64,000 nucleotides of DNA, from assembly GCA_037414955.1 (NCBI GenBank), contig JBBEWH010000203.1, positions 7,720 to 71,719 on the forward strand, written 5' to 3'. A program made the position numbers and the translations under genes. Shown here one piece after another: positions 1 to 8,326 of the stretch (positions are counted from its first letter, which is position 1; the number at the start of each line of letters is the position of its first letter). The notes beneath the pieces were generated by a model. That model searched no databases and was not told where the DNA came from. It was given only the letters and a program-made list of their open reading frames with translations. The stretch is from Phytohabitans sp037414955. Its GTDB lineage: Bacteria > Actinomycetota > Actinomycetes > Mycobacteriales > Micromonosporaceae.

Positions 1-983
1 GCGTCGGACGGCGCCGCGAGGCCGGTGCCGTCGTCGCGGACCTCGAGCCGGACGGCGGCCGGTCGGGAGTAGTCGAGCGTCAGCTCGACGTGGCTGGCCC
101 GGGCGTGTTTGCGCACGTTGGTCAGGCCCTCCTGGGCCGCCCGGTAGAGCGACTCCTCGGCCTCCGCCGGCAGCCCGCGCGCCGGCCCGGACACGGAAAG
201 ACTCGTGGGTACGCCGGACGCGGTCATCTCGTCCGCCAGCGCGCGCAGCGCCGTCGGCAGCGGCACGGATCGCGGCTCGCGCAGCGCGGACACCGAGCGG
301 CGGATCTCCGCCAGCGCCTCCTCGGCCTGGTGTTGCGCCTTCGCGAGGACGGCGTCGGCGCGCGTCGCGTCCACCTCCAGCACCGCGCGCGCCGCCTTGA
401 CCTGCATCTGCACCACGGTCAGCGCGTGACCCAACCCGTCGTGGATGTCCCGCGCGACCCGGTTCCGCTCCTGGGTGGCCGCCAGCCGTTCGGCCTGCAC
501 GGCGTACTCCCGCAGTTGCTCGTGGGCCCGCGCCAGCTCGGCGCGGGCGCGCTGTTCGCGCACCAGCAGGTGGGGCAGCGCCGCCGCGAACACCGCCGCG
601 GCGAACATGCCGAGCCCTTCCCGCACCCCGTCGTGCCACGCCATGCCGGTGTGCATCATCGGCAGCAGCGCGACGAGCGCCACGACCCACGGCAGTGGCA
701 GCAGCAGCACGGTCTGGCTGACCAGCGCCAGCAGCAACAGCACGGCCCCGATGGACAGGTCCGACAGCACGAAGGCGGCGTATCCGAGCGCCAGCTGGAC
801 CACGACGTAGCCGGCGGACAGCGCCCACCGGTCGCGGCCGCGCACCCACGCGAACCCGGCGGTCGCGAACATCAGGAAGACCGTGCCCGGCACCAGCGCG
901 ACCACGGAACCGCCGGACACCACGACGCCCACGGCCAGCGTCAGGTACGCGGCAGCGATCAGCGCGGCCAGCGCGCGTGTCAC
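1..983 (-). CDS. two-component sensor histidine kinase, NarL-partner type (3' end beyond the window)
   Basis: Membrane sensor kinase of the HisKA_3 family that would phosphorylate a LuxR/NarL-type response regulator. The N-terminal third is four to five hydrophobic segments. A helical stretch then leads to the dimerisation/phospho-acceptor motif ARDIHDGLGH. The ATPase part (EESLYRAAQEGLTNVRKHA, then VRDDGTG) runs off the left edge. The GTG at 983 is chosen because a GGGAGGG ribosome site lies about 8 nt upstream. The partner regulator is expected just outside the window on the same strand. The sensed signal cannot be read from the sequence. Confidence 0.9.
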   Translation of the reverse strand, partial: MTRALAALIAAAYLTLAVGVVVSGGSVVALVPGTVFLMFATAGFAWVRGRDRWALSAGYVVVQLALGYAAFVLSDLSIGAVLLLLALVSQTVLLLPLPWVVALVALLPMMHTGMAWHDGVREGLGMFAAAVFAAALPHLLVREQRARAELARAHEQLREYAVQAERLAATQERNRVARDIHDGLGHALTVVQMQVKAARAVLEVDATRADAVLAKAQHQAEEALAEIRRSVSALREPRSVPLPTALRALADEMTASGVPTSLSVSGPARGLPAEAEESLYRAAQEGLTNVRKHARASHVELTLDYSRPAAVRLEVRDDGTGLAAPSD

Positions 984-1017
984 GACACCGCCCTCCCCGC
1001 CATCCCGCTCCCCTGCC

Positions 1018-1054
1018 CTCGCCGCTATCGCCTGTGCACGACGATAGCGGCGAG
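1018..1054. promoter_or_regulatory. 13-bp inverted repeat upstream of the sensor kinase
   Basis: A perfect inverted repeat, CTCGCCGCTATCG, with an 11-nt spacer, lies 35 nt upstream of the kinase start. It is suitably placed for an operator, possibly bound by the cognate response regulator. A structured leader is the alternative. The role is inferred from position only. Confidence 0.45.
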
Positions 1055-1159
1055 GGCCGGACCGGGCTTACCCCGTGAGGCGCCGACCGCGGCCTCCTGC
1101 GCCCCGCGCACCGCCCGAGACCTACCACCTCGGGCACCGGGGTGAAGCAAATGACGCGC

Positions 1160-1226
1160 CTTGATCGTTGTCCCAAAAACCACCTCCAGCACGGCGTGTC
1201 AGGTGGTTTTTGGGACAACGATCAAG
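1160..1226. repeat. long palindromic hairpin, copy 1 of a pair
   Basis: Two perfectly complementary 26-nt arms flank a 15-nt loop. The outer arm begins CTTGATCGTTGTCCCAAAAA. The inner part is CCACCT on the left and AGGTGG on the right. The loop ends in CGGCGTGTC, as does the loop of the neighbouring copy. The element lies between divergent genes, so it is not at a gene end. Its TTGATC/GATCAA tips match the other palindromes in the window. Confidence 0.85.
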
Positions 1227-1281
1227 CACCCCGCTCAGGACGACACGGAACGCTCCATTATGGACGAATCTGACGGGCGGA

Positions 1282-1347
1282 CTTGATCGTTGTCCCAAAA
1301 ACTCAAAAAACTCGGCGTGTCATTGAGTTTTTGGGACAACGATCAAG
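1282..1347. repeat. long palindromic hairpin, copy 2 of a pair
   Basis: This copy has the same outer arm as the copy about 120 bp upstream, but the inner arms are CTCAA and TTGAG instead of CCACCT and AGGTGG. Both sides changed together, so the 25-nt pairing stays perfect. The element ends 20 nt before the start of the inositol-phosphatase-like gene, so a transcript from upstream would fold here immediately before the ribosome site. Confidence 0.85.
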
Positions 1348-1367
1348 GCAAGCAGTCGGGGAACAGG

Positions 1368-2228
1368 ATGGAACAAGCTGTGATCCCTTATCCTTCGGGG
1401 ATGGCGCTTTCGGACGCGGAACTGGCCATCGCGGCGGCGGAGGCCGGCGCCGCGATCGTGCGATCCCGGTACGGCACGTCCCTCACCCGGGTCGACAAGG
1501 GCGGCCGCGACTTCGCCACCAACGCCGACCTGGAGTCGGAGGCGGCCATTGTGGACACGCTGCGCGGCGCGCGCCCGCAGGACGCGGTGCTCGCCGAAGA
1601 GACCGGACGCCACCCGGGAGCCACGGACCGCACGTGGCTGACCGACCCCCTGTGCGGCACGGTGAACTTCGCCACACACACTCCGCTGGTCGCGGTCAAT
1701 GTCGCGCTGCGGATCGGCACCACCATCGCGGCGGCGGCCAGCGCGGCCCCGTTCACCGAAGAGGTCTACTGGACCGACGGCGCGCACGCCTACGTGCGCC
1801 ACGGCGGCACCGACACCCGGCTCGCCCCGGCGTCGCGGTCCGCGCTGGTGGAGCTCAATCTCGACCTGCCGTCACCGGACAACGCGCGTTTTCTGGTCAC
1901 GCCGCTGCTGTCCGACGTCCGGTTCGCCGCCCGGTTCGACCCGCGCGTCAGCTCGTCCACGCTGCCTGTCGCGTGGGTCGCCGCGGGGCGGCGCGCGGCC
2001 TACGTCACCGACGGCCAGATGCACGACAACGTGCATTTCGCCGCCGGCATCGGCCTCTGCCAGGCCGCCGGCTGCGTCGTCACCGACCTCCGCGGCCAAC
2101 CTCTGGGTACCGGCGGCGAAGGTCTCCTCATCGCCGCGGACGCCCCGACGCACGCCGCCCTGCTGGAGCTCATCCCTGGTCGTCCCGCTCGTCCAGGCGC
2201 AGCCGCAGCGCCCGCACCTCGGCCGTGA
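1368..2228 (+). CDS. inositol monophosphatase family protein with altered metal site
   Basis: A 286-aa member of the Mg-dependent IMPase/FIG superfamily (inositol phosphate, histidinol phosphate or related sugar-phosphate hydrolysis). The expected blocks are present: DKGGRDFATNADLESEAAI, AEETG, WLTDPLCGTVNF and the C-terminal DNVHFAAGIGLCQAAG. The second aspartate of the DPxDGT metal motif is Cys96; the first, Asp93, is kept. The ATG at 1368 follows GGGGAACAGG; an in-frame ATG at 1401 is the alternative. The frame can be read back to 1290, but that part is the hairpin repeat. Loss of a metal ligand suggests reduced or changed activity. The 3' end overlaps the end of the convergent K+ channel remnant. 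Confidence 0.8.
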   Translation: MEQAVIPYPSGMALSDAELAIAAAEAGAAIVRSRYGTSLTRVDKGGRDFATNADLESEAAIVDTLRGARPQDAVLAEETGRHPGATDRTWLTDPLCGTVNFATHTPLVAVNVALRIGTTIAAAASAAPFTEEVYWTDGAHAYVRHGGTDTRLAPASRSALVELNLDLPSPDNARFLVTPLLSDVRFAARFDPRVSSSTLPVAWVAAGRRAAYVTDGQMHDNVHFAAGIGLCQAAGCVVTDLRGQPLGTGGEGLLIAADAPTHAALLELIPGRPARPGAAAAPAPRP

Positions 2229-2717
2229 GAGCGTCCAGTTTGGCCTGTGTGCTCTGCTCGGCGCGGGCGACCTCACCCACGCGCTCCACGAACCAGGACG
2301 CCAGCGAGGCGGTGACGACGCCGAGCAGGCCGATGCCGGAGACCATGAGGACGGCGGCGACCAGCCGGCCTTCCGTGGTGGTCGGAAACCGGTCGCCGTA
2401 TCCGACCGTGGTGATGGTGGTGACCGCCCACCACAGCGCGTCGCCGTACGTGCGGATGTTGGCGTCCGGGTTCGCGCGCTCCGCGTCCAGGACGGCGAGG
2501 GCGGCGACCGCGCCGGCGGCCGCCACCGCGACGCCGATCGCGGCGACCACCCGGCCGCGCGCGACCAGCACGCCGTGCGGGCCGTGGCGGACAGGTCCGG
2601 GTCGAGGATCGGCCACGCGTAGACCGCCAGAAACGCCGCCGCCAGGGCGATGAGCGGCGGTTGGGTGCGCCGTTCATAGGTGTTGGCCCATCGGCTCTTC
2701 ACCGCAGCAGTATCCAC
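2170..2717 (-). pseudogene. voltage-gated-type K+ channel with internal deletion and frameshift
   Basis: The first 40 or so codons from GTG 2717 (WANTYERR, then a hydrophobic S1 ending YAWPILDPDLS) match the start of a common actinomycete six-helix K+ channel. The reading then jumps frame to RHGPHGVLVARGRVV, the start of S5, followed by the selectivity filter TTVGYGD, S6 and a C-terminal coiled coil. The voltage-sensor segment of roughly 85 residues is missing, and the join is out of frame. An internal ATG at 2616 could still yield a 148-aa two-helix channel of KcsA-like layout, so residual function is possible. Confidence 0.75.
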
Positions 2718-2737
2718 CCGGGCCGCGACCCGTGGCG

Positions 2738-3517
2738 TCAGTGCGGTTTGATCGCGCGGGTGGCGAAGTAGCCCGGCATGAACCGCGCCGTCGCGTCGCT
2801 GTGGTGCGGCGCCTCGGCGAACCCGGTGAGCACGAACCCGGCCGCGAGCTGGCCACCGATCTGCTCGGCCATGGTGTGGCTGTACTCCAGCATGTGGTCC
2901 GGCCCGAACACCCGCTGGCGCTCCGCCTCGTCCATATCGGTCAGATCCGCGTACGGCAGCGGGTGGCGCACGACGAACTCACCGCGGCTGTCCAACGCCT
3001 CCGCGTCGAAGAGGTACACATCCGGGTTGCGGAACCCGACCAGCAGGCGCCCGCCCGGGCGCAGCACCCGGTAGCACTCCCGCCACACCGGCGCGAGATC
3101 CGGGCAGAACAGGTTCGACACCGGGTTGAACACCACGTCGAAGCTGGCGTCGGCGAACGCGCTCAGGTCCCGCATGTCGCCCAGCACGGTCCGCAGCGCC
3201 AGGCCCTCCCGGGCGGCGACCTTCGCGTCCTGCTCCAGCTGGCGCGGCGAGTTGTCGAAGACCGTCACCCGCGCACCGGCCGCGGCGAGCACCGGCCCCT
3301 GCTGCCCGCCGCCGGAGGCCAGGCACAGCACGTCGGCGCCGGCCAGCACGTCCGGAAACCAGTCCCGCGGCACGGGCTCGTAGCCGATCAACACCACCGA
3401 CCAGTCGCCCGCCCGCGCCCGCGCCACCACCTCTGGCGAGACCGGCACCGTCCACTCGTTGCCGAGCGCGACCTGCCGGTCCCAGGCGGTGCGGTTGTGC
3501 GCCACCGGATCGATCAC
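2738..3517 (-). CDS. class I SAM-dependent methyltransferase
   Basis: A 259-aa Methyltransf_11-type enzyme. The SAM-binding core is VLCLASGGGQQGPVLAAAGARVTVFD, a variant of motif I, followed by LGDMRDLSAFADASFDVVFNPVSNLF and ECYRVLRPGGRLLVGF. The N-terminal WDRQVALGNEWTVPVSPEVVARA is typical of a widespread bacterial group of unknown substrate. GTG at 3517 is the most upstream start that begins the conserved region; its ribosome site is weak. The acceptor substrate cannot be predicted. Confidence 0.85.
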   Translation of the reverse strand: MIDPVAHNRTAWDRQVALGNEWTVPVSPEVVARARAGDWSVVLIGYEPVPRDWFPDVLAGADVLCLASGGGQQGPVLAAAGARVTVFDNSPRQLEQDAKVAAREGLALRTVLGDMRDLSAFADASFDVVFNPVSNLFCPDLAPVWRECYRVLRPGGRLLVGFRNPDVYLFDAEALDSRGEFVVRHPLPYADLTDMDEAERQRVFGPDHMLEYSHTMAEQIGGQLAAGFVLTGFAEAPHHSDATARFMPGYFATRAIKPH

Positions 3518-3570
3518 GCCGCGATCCTGCCACACCAGCCACCACCTGTCGCCCGCATTCACCGCACCGC

Positions 3571-4521
3571 TCAGCGCGGCGCCCCGCCGGTACCGCCACC
3601 GCGCGGTGCCGTGGTCGTGTCGACCCCGACGGACAGCGAGACCGTGTACCCGGAGCTGACGTCGCCGGTCACGGTGGCGAGCTGGCTGGCGCCGCCGTCG
3701 TCCCGGAAGACGTTGTCGCTCTGCAGCGAGACCCCCGACAGGTTCTCCACCGACGCGTCGTACCCGGACTGCGCGTAGACCGCCGCGCAGACGTCCTTGG
3801 GGAGGGCGACCTGGGAGGTGGCGATCGTGTTCCCCGAGTCCGTGATGCTCGCCTGGTCGGGATAGACCTCGAAGTGGATGTGCGGCCACCGCCCGTCGTA
3901 GCAGCCCGGGAAGATGCTGGTGAAGCGCACCTTGCCGGCGGAGTCGGCGATCTGGACCCCGCGCAGGTAGTTCTGGTCGGTGGCCCCCTCGGAGTACATC
4001 GAGTAGCGGCCCTCGCGGTCGCAGTGCCACACGTAGACCGCGGTGCCGGCGAACGCCGAGCCGCCGTTGGCCAGGTCCTGGATGACCAGCTCGAGCGTCA
4101 TCGGCACGCCCCCGGCGGTGCCGCTGGCGTCACCGAAACTCGACCGGATGTCGGCGCGCACGATGCCGCTGTCGTCCAGCACGTTCGGCCCGTTGGAGCC
4201 GTCACCGGGGTACGGGCCGGCGGTCTCCTCCGGGATCTCGGTGGTGGCGCCGGCGGCCGCGGCCGGCGTCGCGGAGCTCGTCGCCGTGGCGGACGGGGTC
4301 GCGGCCGACGAGGACGACGACGAGCCGCCGCCCGTCCCGGACCCGCACGCGGCCAGGCCGAGCCCGGCGACGCCCAGTCCGAACGCCCGCAGCATCCGCC
4401 GGCGCCCCATCACGGTGCCGAGGTCGAAGCCGAGCCCCTGGTCGACAAGCTCCTCGTCGGGCCGCGGCAGCGCCCGGCCCTCGTACGTCGCGATCGGCTC
4501 GCGTCGCTGGTGGTTCGGCAT
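3571..4521 (-). CDS. exported intradiol dioxygenase-like lipoprotein
   Basis: A 316-aa protein of the protocatechuate/catechol intradiol dioxygenase fold. A twin-arginine signal (GRRRMLRAFGLGVAGLGLAAC) places it outside the membrane, with Cys59 as the likely lipid-modified residue. A Ser/Thr/Ala-rich linker follows. The four Fe(III) ligands appear present: Tyr104 in ETAGPYPGDG and Tyr208, His214 and His216 in CYDGRWPHIHF. Start ATG 4521 follows GGAGGGAACC. Extracellular homologues are presumed to act on aromatic diols; the substrate here is unknown. Confidence 0.85.
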   Translation of the reverse strand: MPNHQRREPIATYEGRALPRPDEELVDQGLGFDLGTVMGRRRMLRAFGLGVAGLGLAACGSGTGGGSSSSSSAATPSATATSSATPAAAAGATTEIPEETAGPYPGDGSNGPNVLDDSGIVRADIRSSFGDASGTAGGVPMTLELVIQDLANGGSAFAGTAVYVWHCDREGRYSMYSEGATDQNYLRGVQIADSAGKVRFTSIFPGCYDGRWPHIHFEVYPDQASITDSGNTIATSQVALPKDVCAAVYAQSGYDASVENLSGVSLQSDNVFRDDGGASQLATVTGDVSSGYTVSLSVGVDTTTAPRGGGTGGAPR

Positions 4522-4642
4522 GGTTCCCTCCGGATCGTGGTGTGGCGCCACCCGGCGCCGGTCTCCACGTTCAACGCCGCGCCCGTGAGCCCGTTGTGCC
4601 CTCGCTGTGAACCGGCTGTGCACCCGGCGACGGCCGCGCCGG

Positions 4643-5400
4643 TCAGCCGCGGCGCAGCACCATCGTCACGAAGCCCAGCACGTCGCGGTACCCGCGCAGC
4701 CATTGATCCCGGTGCTCGCGCGCCAGTGCGCGCGCCTCGGCCGCGTGCGGATGGCCCGGGTTGTCCAGCGCCCACTCCGTCAGCGAGCCGACCCACGACC
4801 ATTCGTAGTCGTCCCACTCGGCCGCGTCGCTCACGTGGGCGTACACCGGGGTCCAGCCGGCCTCTTCGGCGATCTCCAGGAGCCCGGGCAGGTCGGTGTA
4901 GTCGGCCGGCTTCACACCGAGCGCGGCGAGCGCCCGCGCGGTCGGCGGAACCTGCCAGAAGCCCTCGCCGACCAGCAGGATGCCGTCCGCGTTCACGTGC
5001 CGGCCGGCCGACCGCAGCGTGCCGGCGAACCCGTCGAACACGTGCGTCGACCCCACGCACAGCACCAGGTCGTAGTCGCCGTCCGGCACGTACGTGCCGG
5101 CGTCGCGCTCGTGCAGCGTCAGCCGGTCGGCGAGGCCGCGTTCGGCTGCGGCGTGGGCGGCGCGTTCCAGGGCGTACCGGCTCACGTCGACGCCGTCCGC
5201 GTGCCGTCCGGGTAGTGGGCGAGGGCCTGCATCGCCCAGGCGCCCTCCCCGCAGCCGAGGTCGAGGATGCGCGCCGCCGGCCCTCGGCCGGCCCGGCGCA
5301 GGAGCCGGTTGACGTTGACGCCGAAGATCGGCGCCGCGATCGGGTGGTGCGAGTGCGCGATGCTGCTGAGCCGTTGACGATCCACGATCGAAGTCAACAC
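4643..5400 (-). pseudogene. SAM-dependent methyltransferase interrupted by a -1 frameshift
   Basis: The N-terminal part (IAHSHHPIAAPIFGVNVNRLL, then the SAM motif ILDLGCGEGAWAM) is in one frame and ends at about 5182. The rest (VSRYALERAAHAAAERGLADR through GFVTMVLRRG) is in another frame ending at 4643. Inserting one base near 5200 joins them as ...HYPDGHADGVDVSRYALE. Either the gene is a recent pseudogene or one C was lost in sequencing. The restored protein would be about 250 aa. Two in-frame GTG starts (5400, 5385) are possible. Confidence 0.8.
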
Positions 5401-5450
5401 GAGCCTCGGTACGCCCGGCGGCCCGGCCCCGGCACCGCCGACCTCGGCCG

Positions 5451-6473
5451 CTATGCCACGGTGGACAGCACCTCGCCGAGCCGCCGCACCACCGTCTCCG
5501 CCGAGACCTGCCCGGACGCGTGCGCCTCGAGCAGGGCGCGCAGCTCGGCGTCGCGCTGGGCGTCGGCGTCCGCCGTGGCGGCGACCGCGGAGTCGATCTG
5601 GTCGAACTCGGCCTGCAGGCGGGTGGCGGTCGCCTCGTCGACGCCCGCGACGGCGCCGAGCACCGCGGTCAGCTTCTGCTCGATCCCGATGACCTTCTGG
5701 CTGAGCACGACCGCTTCACCCGGGATCGGCCCGCCCGCCACGGTGGTGCGCGCGGCCACCAGGGCCGCGACCCGCCAGATCAGGGCGTCCCAGTCCCGCT
5801 GCCTGACATTCGCCATATCGTCCTCCAGGAATCCGATGTTCCACGTGCGGGTGTCGCGCTCCAGCGCGCTGTCGTACGAGCCGGAGAAGTGGGCGTGCTT
5901 GTCGTGCGGGTTCGCGCCGGTGTACTCGCGCGCCGTCCAGCTCCACGACGCGGACCAGATGGTGCGCTCGTAGATGATGTAGCGCAGCCGCCGCTCGCGG
6001 CCGGCCCGGTGGTCGGTGACGAGCTGCCGGACGGCGCGCATCAGGCTGAACGCGCCGCGGTCGTCCGCCGGCCAGGGGCCGGTCTCGTCGACGTCGACCG
6101 CGTGCACCTCGTTGAGGCTGTCCGGGTCCCGGATCGGCACCGTGCCGGACTCGTCGGGGTTGTGGTCGCTGGAGGTCGCGCTGTGCGCGGCGTCGCCGAT
6201 CCACCCGTCCGACGACTTGTCGCGGCGCGGATTGAGCCAGTTGAACGTGGCGCGCAGCTCGGCCAGCGCCGGGGTCAGGACCGCCGTGGCGGCGGCGACC
6301 TCGCGGCCGACCGCGCCGGGTCCCGGCTCCACCCAGGGATCCGGCTCCGTGCCGGCCCACCGCGCCGGGTCTTCGACCCACGGATCCGGCTTCGGCGCGC
6401 CGGCCACCAGCTCCGGATCGTGGGGAGTCCGGTCGGCGTCGACCGCAGTGTCCACTTCGGACACTTCAGGCAT
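5451..6473 (-). CDS. putative zinc D-Ala-D-Ala/endolysin-like peptidase, M15-like
   Basis: A 340-aa protein. The middle carries a peptidase-like metal pattern: AHSATSSDHNPDESG, then HAVDVDE and finally DKHAHFSG, the His/Asp/His arrangement of M15-type cell-wall peptidases and phage endolysins. The first 60 residues are a Pro/Asp/Trp-rich low-complexity lead with the repeated DPWVE motif. The C-terminal 120 residues are a predicted coiled coil. No signal peptide is visible. The start has a GAGGAGGGC ribosome site. It could be a prophage-derived or contractile-tail lysin, but no other phage gene is nearby. Confidence 0.65.
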   Translation of the reverse strand: MPEVSEVDTAVDADRTPHDPELVAGAPKPDPWVEDPARWAGTEPDPWVEPGPGAVGREVAAATAVLTPALAELRATFNWLNPRRDKSSDGWIGDAAHSATSSDHNPDESGTVPIRDPDSLNEVHAVDVDETGPWPADDRGAFSLMRAVRQLVTDHRAGRERRLRYIIYERTIWSASWSWTAREYTGANPHDKHAHFSGSYDSALERDTRTWNIGFLEDDMANVRQRDWDALIWRVAALVAARTTVAGGPIPGEAVVLSQKVIGIEQKLTAVLGAVAGVDEATATRLQAEFDQIDSAVAATADADAQRDAELRALLEAHASGQVSAETVVRRLGEVLSTVA

Positions 6474-6622
6474 GGCTCGCCCTCCTCGCGGGATCGGGGA
6501 TGACGGTATCGCAGAGTATCCGCTTCAAGCACAATGCGGTTATGGGGGCCATCGAGGTACATAATACCCCGTACCGGTACGGCAAAACCGCGCCGGTGCC
6601 CTGAGGTCGTAGCCTGAGGGGC

Positions 6623-7471
6623 GTGCTGATCCACATCGAGCACCCCGAGCGCGGCCGCCAATGGGCGGTCCGCCGCGACGGTCAGCTGCTCGCCCTCGAC
6701 CGCACCCTGGCCGACCTGCTGGCGTTGCCGCTCGCGGCGGCGCGCGCGGCGTACGAGGCGGCCACCACACCGATCAGCGCACCCGGGACGGTGCTCGCGC
6801 CGGTGGACCAGCAGGAGGTCTGGGCCGCCGGCGTCACCTACCAACGCAGCCGGGAGGGGCGCCGCGAGGAGTCCGAGCCCGCCGGGCACGCCGGGCTCTA
6901 CGACCACGTGTACGCCGCGGCGCGGCCGGAGCTGTTCTTCAAGAGCACCGCCGCCCGGGTCGTCGCCGACGGCGAGCCGGTCGGCATCCGCGCCGACTCC
7001 GGCTGGGACGTGCCGGAGGCGGAGCTCGGCCTGGTGGTCAACGCCGCCGGTGAGGTGTTCGGCTACACCGTCGGCAACGACATGAGCAGCCGTTCGATCG
7101 AGGGCGAGAACCCGCTGTACCTGCCGCAGGCCAAGATCTACAGCCGGGCCTGCGCGCTGGGTCCGGCGATCGTGCCGGCGTGGCGGGCGCGCGGCCCGTT
7201 CGACGTGTCGGTGCGGGTCGAGCGGGACGGCGCCGACGCGTACACCGGCACCACCTCGACCGCGCGGCTGGCCCGCCAGCCCGCGGAGCTGGTCGACTGG
7301 CTGACCCGGTCCCTGGACTTCCCCGCCGGCGTCGTGCTGCTCACCGGCACCGGCGTGGTCCCGGACCGGGACTTCACGCTGCGCGCCGGCGACCTCGTGG
7401 TGATCGACATCAGCGGCATCGGGACGCTGCGCAACCCGGTCACCGTGGTCGGGCGGTCCGGACCGGGCTGA
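6623..7471 (+). CDS. fumarylacetoacetate hydrolase family protein
   Basis: A 282-aa FAH-fold enzyme (acylpyruvate, oxalocrotonate or sugar-acid dehydration and hydrolysis family). The metal-binding region is seen in VPEAELGLVVN and YTVGNDMSSRSIEGENPLYLPQAK; the C-terminal LLTGTGVVPDRDFTLRAGD is characteristic. The region near DVPEAELGL and NDMSSR is closest to the sugar-acid dehydratase-like branch, but the substrate is not certain. The GTG start at 6623 follows GAGGGGC. The 3' end overlaps the convergent NmrA-like gene by 32 nt. The divergent 150-bp gap upstream contains a GTACCGGTAC palindrome. Confidence 0.85.
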   Translation: MLIHIEHPERGRQWAVRRDGQLLALDRTLADLLALPLAAARAAYEAATTPISAPGTVLAPVDQQEVWAAGVTYQRSREGRREESEPAGHAGLYDHVYAAARPELFFKSTAARVVADGEPVGIRADSGWDVPEAELGLVVNAAGEVFGYTVGNDMSSRSIEGENPLYLPQAKIYSRACALGPAIVPAWRARGPFDVSVRVERDGADAYTGTTSTARLARQPAELVDWLTRSLDFPAGVVLLTGTGVVPDRDFTLRAGDLVVIDISGIGTLRNPVTVVGRSGPG

Positions 7472-8273
7472 AGCGCTCCGCGTGCTCGGCCACCCACTGG
7501 GCGAACGTGCGCGCCGGGCGGCCGGTCACCCGCTCGACGGTGTCGTCGACGGTCGTGGCCTCGCGGGGCGGGGCGGCGTACCAGCCCACGACGTACTCGG
7601 CGTCGGCCCGGGACACGCCGGTGGCCAGCAGCCGGTCGACGGCCTGTTCGTGCGTGATCGGGACGAAGGCGACGTCGCGGCCGATCGCCCGGGACAGGAT
7701 CGCGATCCGCTCGCGCGTGGTCAGCGACTCGGGCCCGGTCAGGTTGTAGGCACGCCCCGCGTGGCCGTCGTCGAGCAGCGCGGCGGCCGCCACCGCCGCG
7801 ATGTCGGCCTCGTGGACGACCGCGCTGGGGAAGTCGTACGGCTCGCGCACGGCCCCCTCGGTCCGGATCGACTCGGTCCAGGTCAACGTGTTGGACATGA
7901 ACTCCTGCGGTTCCAGGCGGGTCCACGCCACACCTGAGTCCGCCACCGCCTGCTCGACCGGCCCGACCCAGCCGCCCCACACCACGGTGATGCGCCGCAC
8001 GCCCGCGTCCACCGCCCGCCGGACCAGCTCCGGCCCGACCTCGGCGAGCCCGGCCGTCACCGTGATGTGCAGCCGGCTGACGCCGTCGAGGGCACCGTCC
8101 AATGTCGCCGGTGCCGTGTGCGTGCCGGCGGCCAGCTCCACCTCGGCCGGGAGCCGTTCGGCGGCCGCGGCCGGATTCCGCGTCAGTGCCCGGACGCGCT
8201 CGCCCCGGCGGACCAGCTCGGCCACCACGTGCCGGCCGGTGTTCCCGGTGGCACCCGTTACCAGTGTCGTCAC
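7440..8273 (-). CDS. NmrA-type NAD(P)H-binding reductase under a SoxR-like promoter
   Basis: A 277-aa atypical short-chain dehydrogenase. The N-terminal TLVTGATGNTGRHV is the NAD(P)-binding Rossmann motif; the central region (EFMSNTLTW, then NLTGPESLTTRERIAILSRAIGRDV) is typical of NmrA/quinone-reductase-like proteins. The start is GTG 8273 behind GAAGGGACC. A near-perfect SoxR box with 19-bp promoter spacing lies upstream, which fits a redox-cycling or quinone defence role. It is downstream of a YciI-like gene on the same strand but has its own promoter. Confidence 0.85.
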   Translation of the reverse strand: MTTLVTGATGNTGRHVVAELVRRGERVRALTRNPAAAAERLPAEVELAAGTHTAPATLDGALDGVSRLHITVTAGLAEVGPELVRRAVDAGVRRITVVWGGWVGPVEQAVADSGVAWTRLEPQEFMSNTLTWTESIRTEGAVREPYDFPSAVVHEADIAAVAAAALLDDGHAGRAYNLTGPESLTTRERIAILSRAIGRDVAFVPITHEQAVDRLLATGVSRADAEYVVGWYAAPPREATTVDDTVERVTGRPARTFAQWVAEHAERFSPVRTARPR

Positions 8274-8306
8274 AGTTGAGGTCCCTTCGTCACGGACGAC
8301 GCTAGA

Positions 8307-8326
8307 ACCTCAACTTAACTTGAGGT
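8307..8326 (-). promoter_or_regulatory. SoxR-like box within a MerR-type promoter
   Basis: On the minus strand the sequence CCTCAAGTTAAGTTGAGG differs at one position from the palindromic enterobacterial SoxR box CCTCAAGTTAACTTGAGG. It lies between a -35 TTGACC and a -10 TAGCGT separated by 19 bp, the overlong spacing that MerR/SoxR activators require. The -35 also contains the TGA stop of the upstream YciI-like gene. A soxR gene is not in the window. Control by SoxR is inferred from this architecture. Confidence 0.75.

Noticed and set aside
90..1145. Long plus-strand open frame over the sensor kinase
   Set aside because: Arg/Gln-rich shadow; the minus strand has a clear kinase with H-box and a ribosome site.
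1283..1367. A longer N-terminus for the IMPase-like protein starting in the hairpin
   Set aside because: The extra residues are translated palindrome; the ATG at 1368 has its own ribosome site.
5451..6473. Start of a prophage, suggested by the endolysin-like peptidase
   Set aside because: No capsid, tail, portal, integrase or attachment sites are found on either side.
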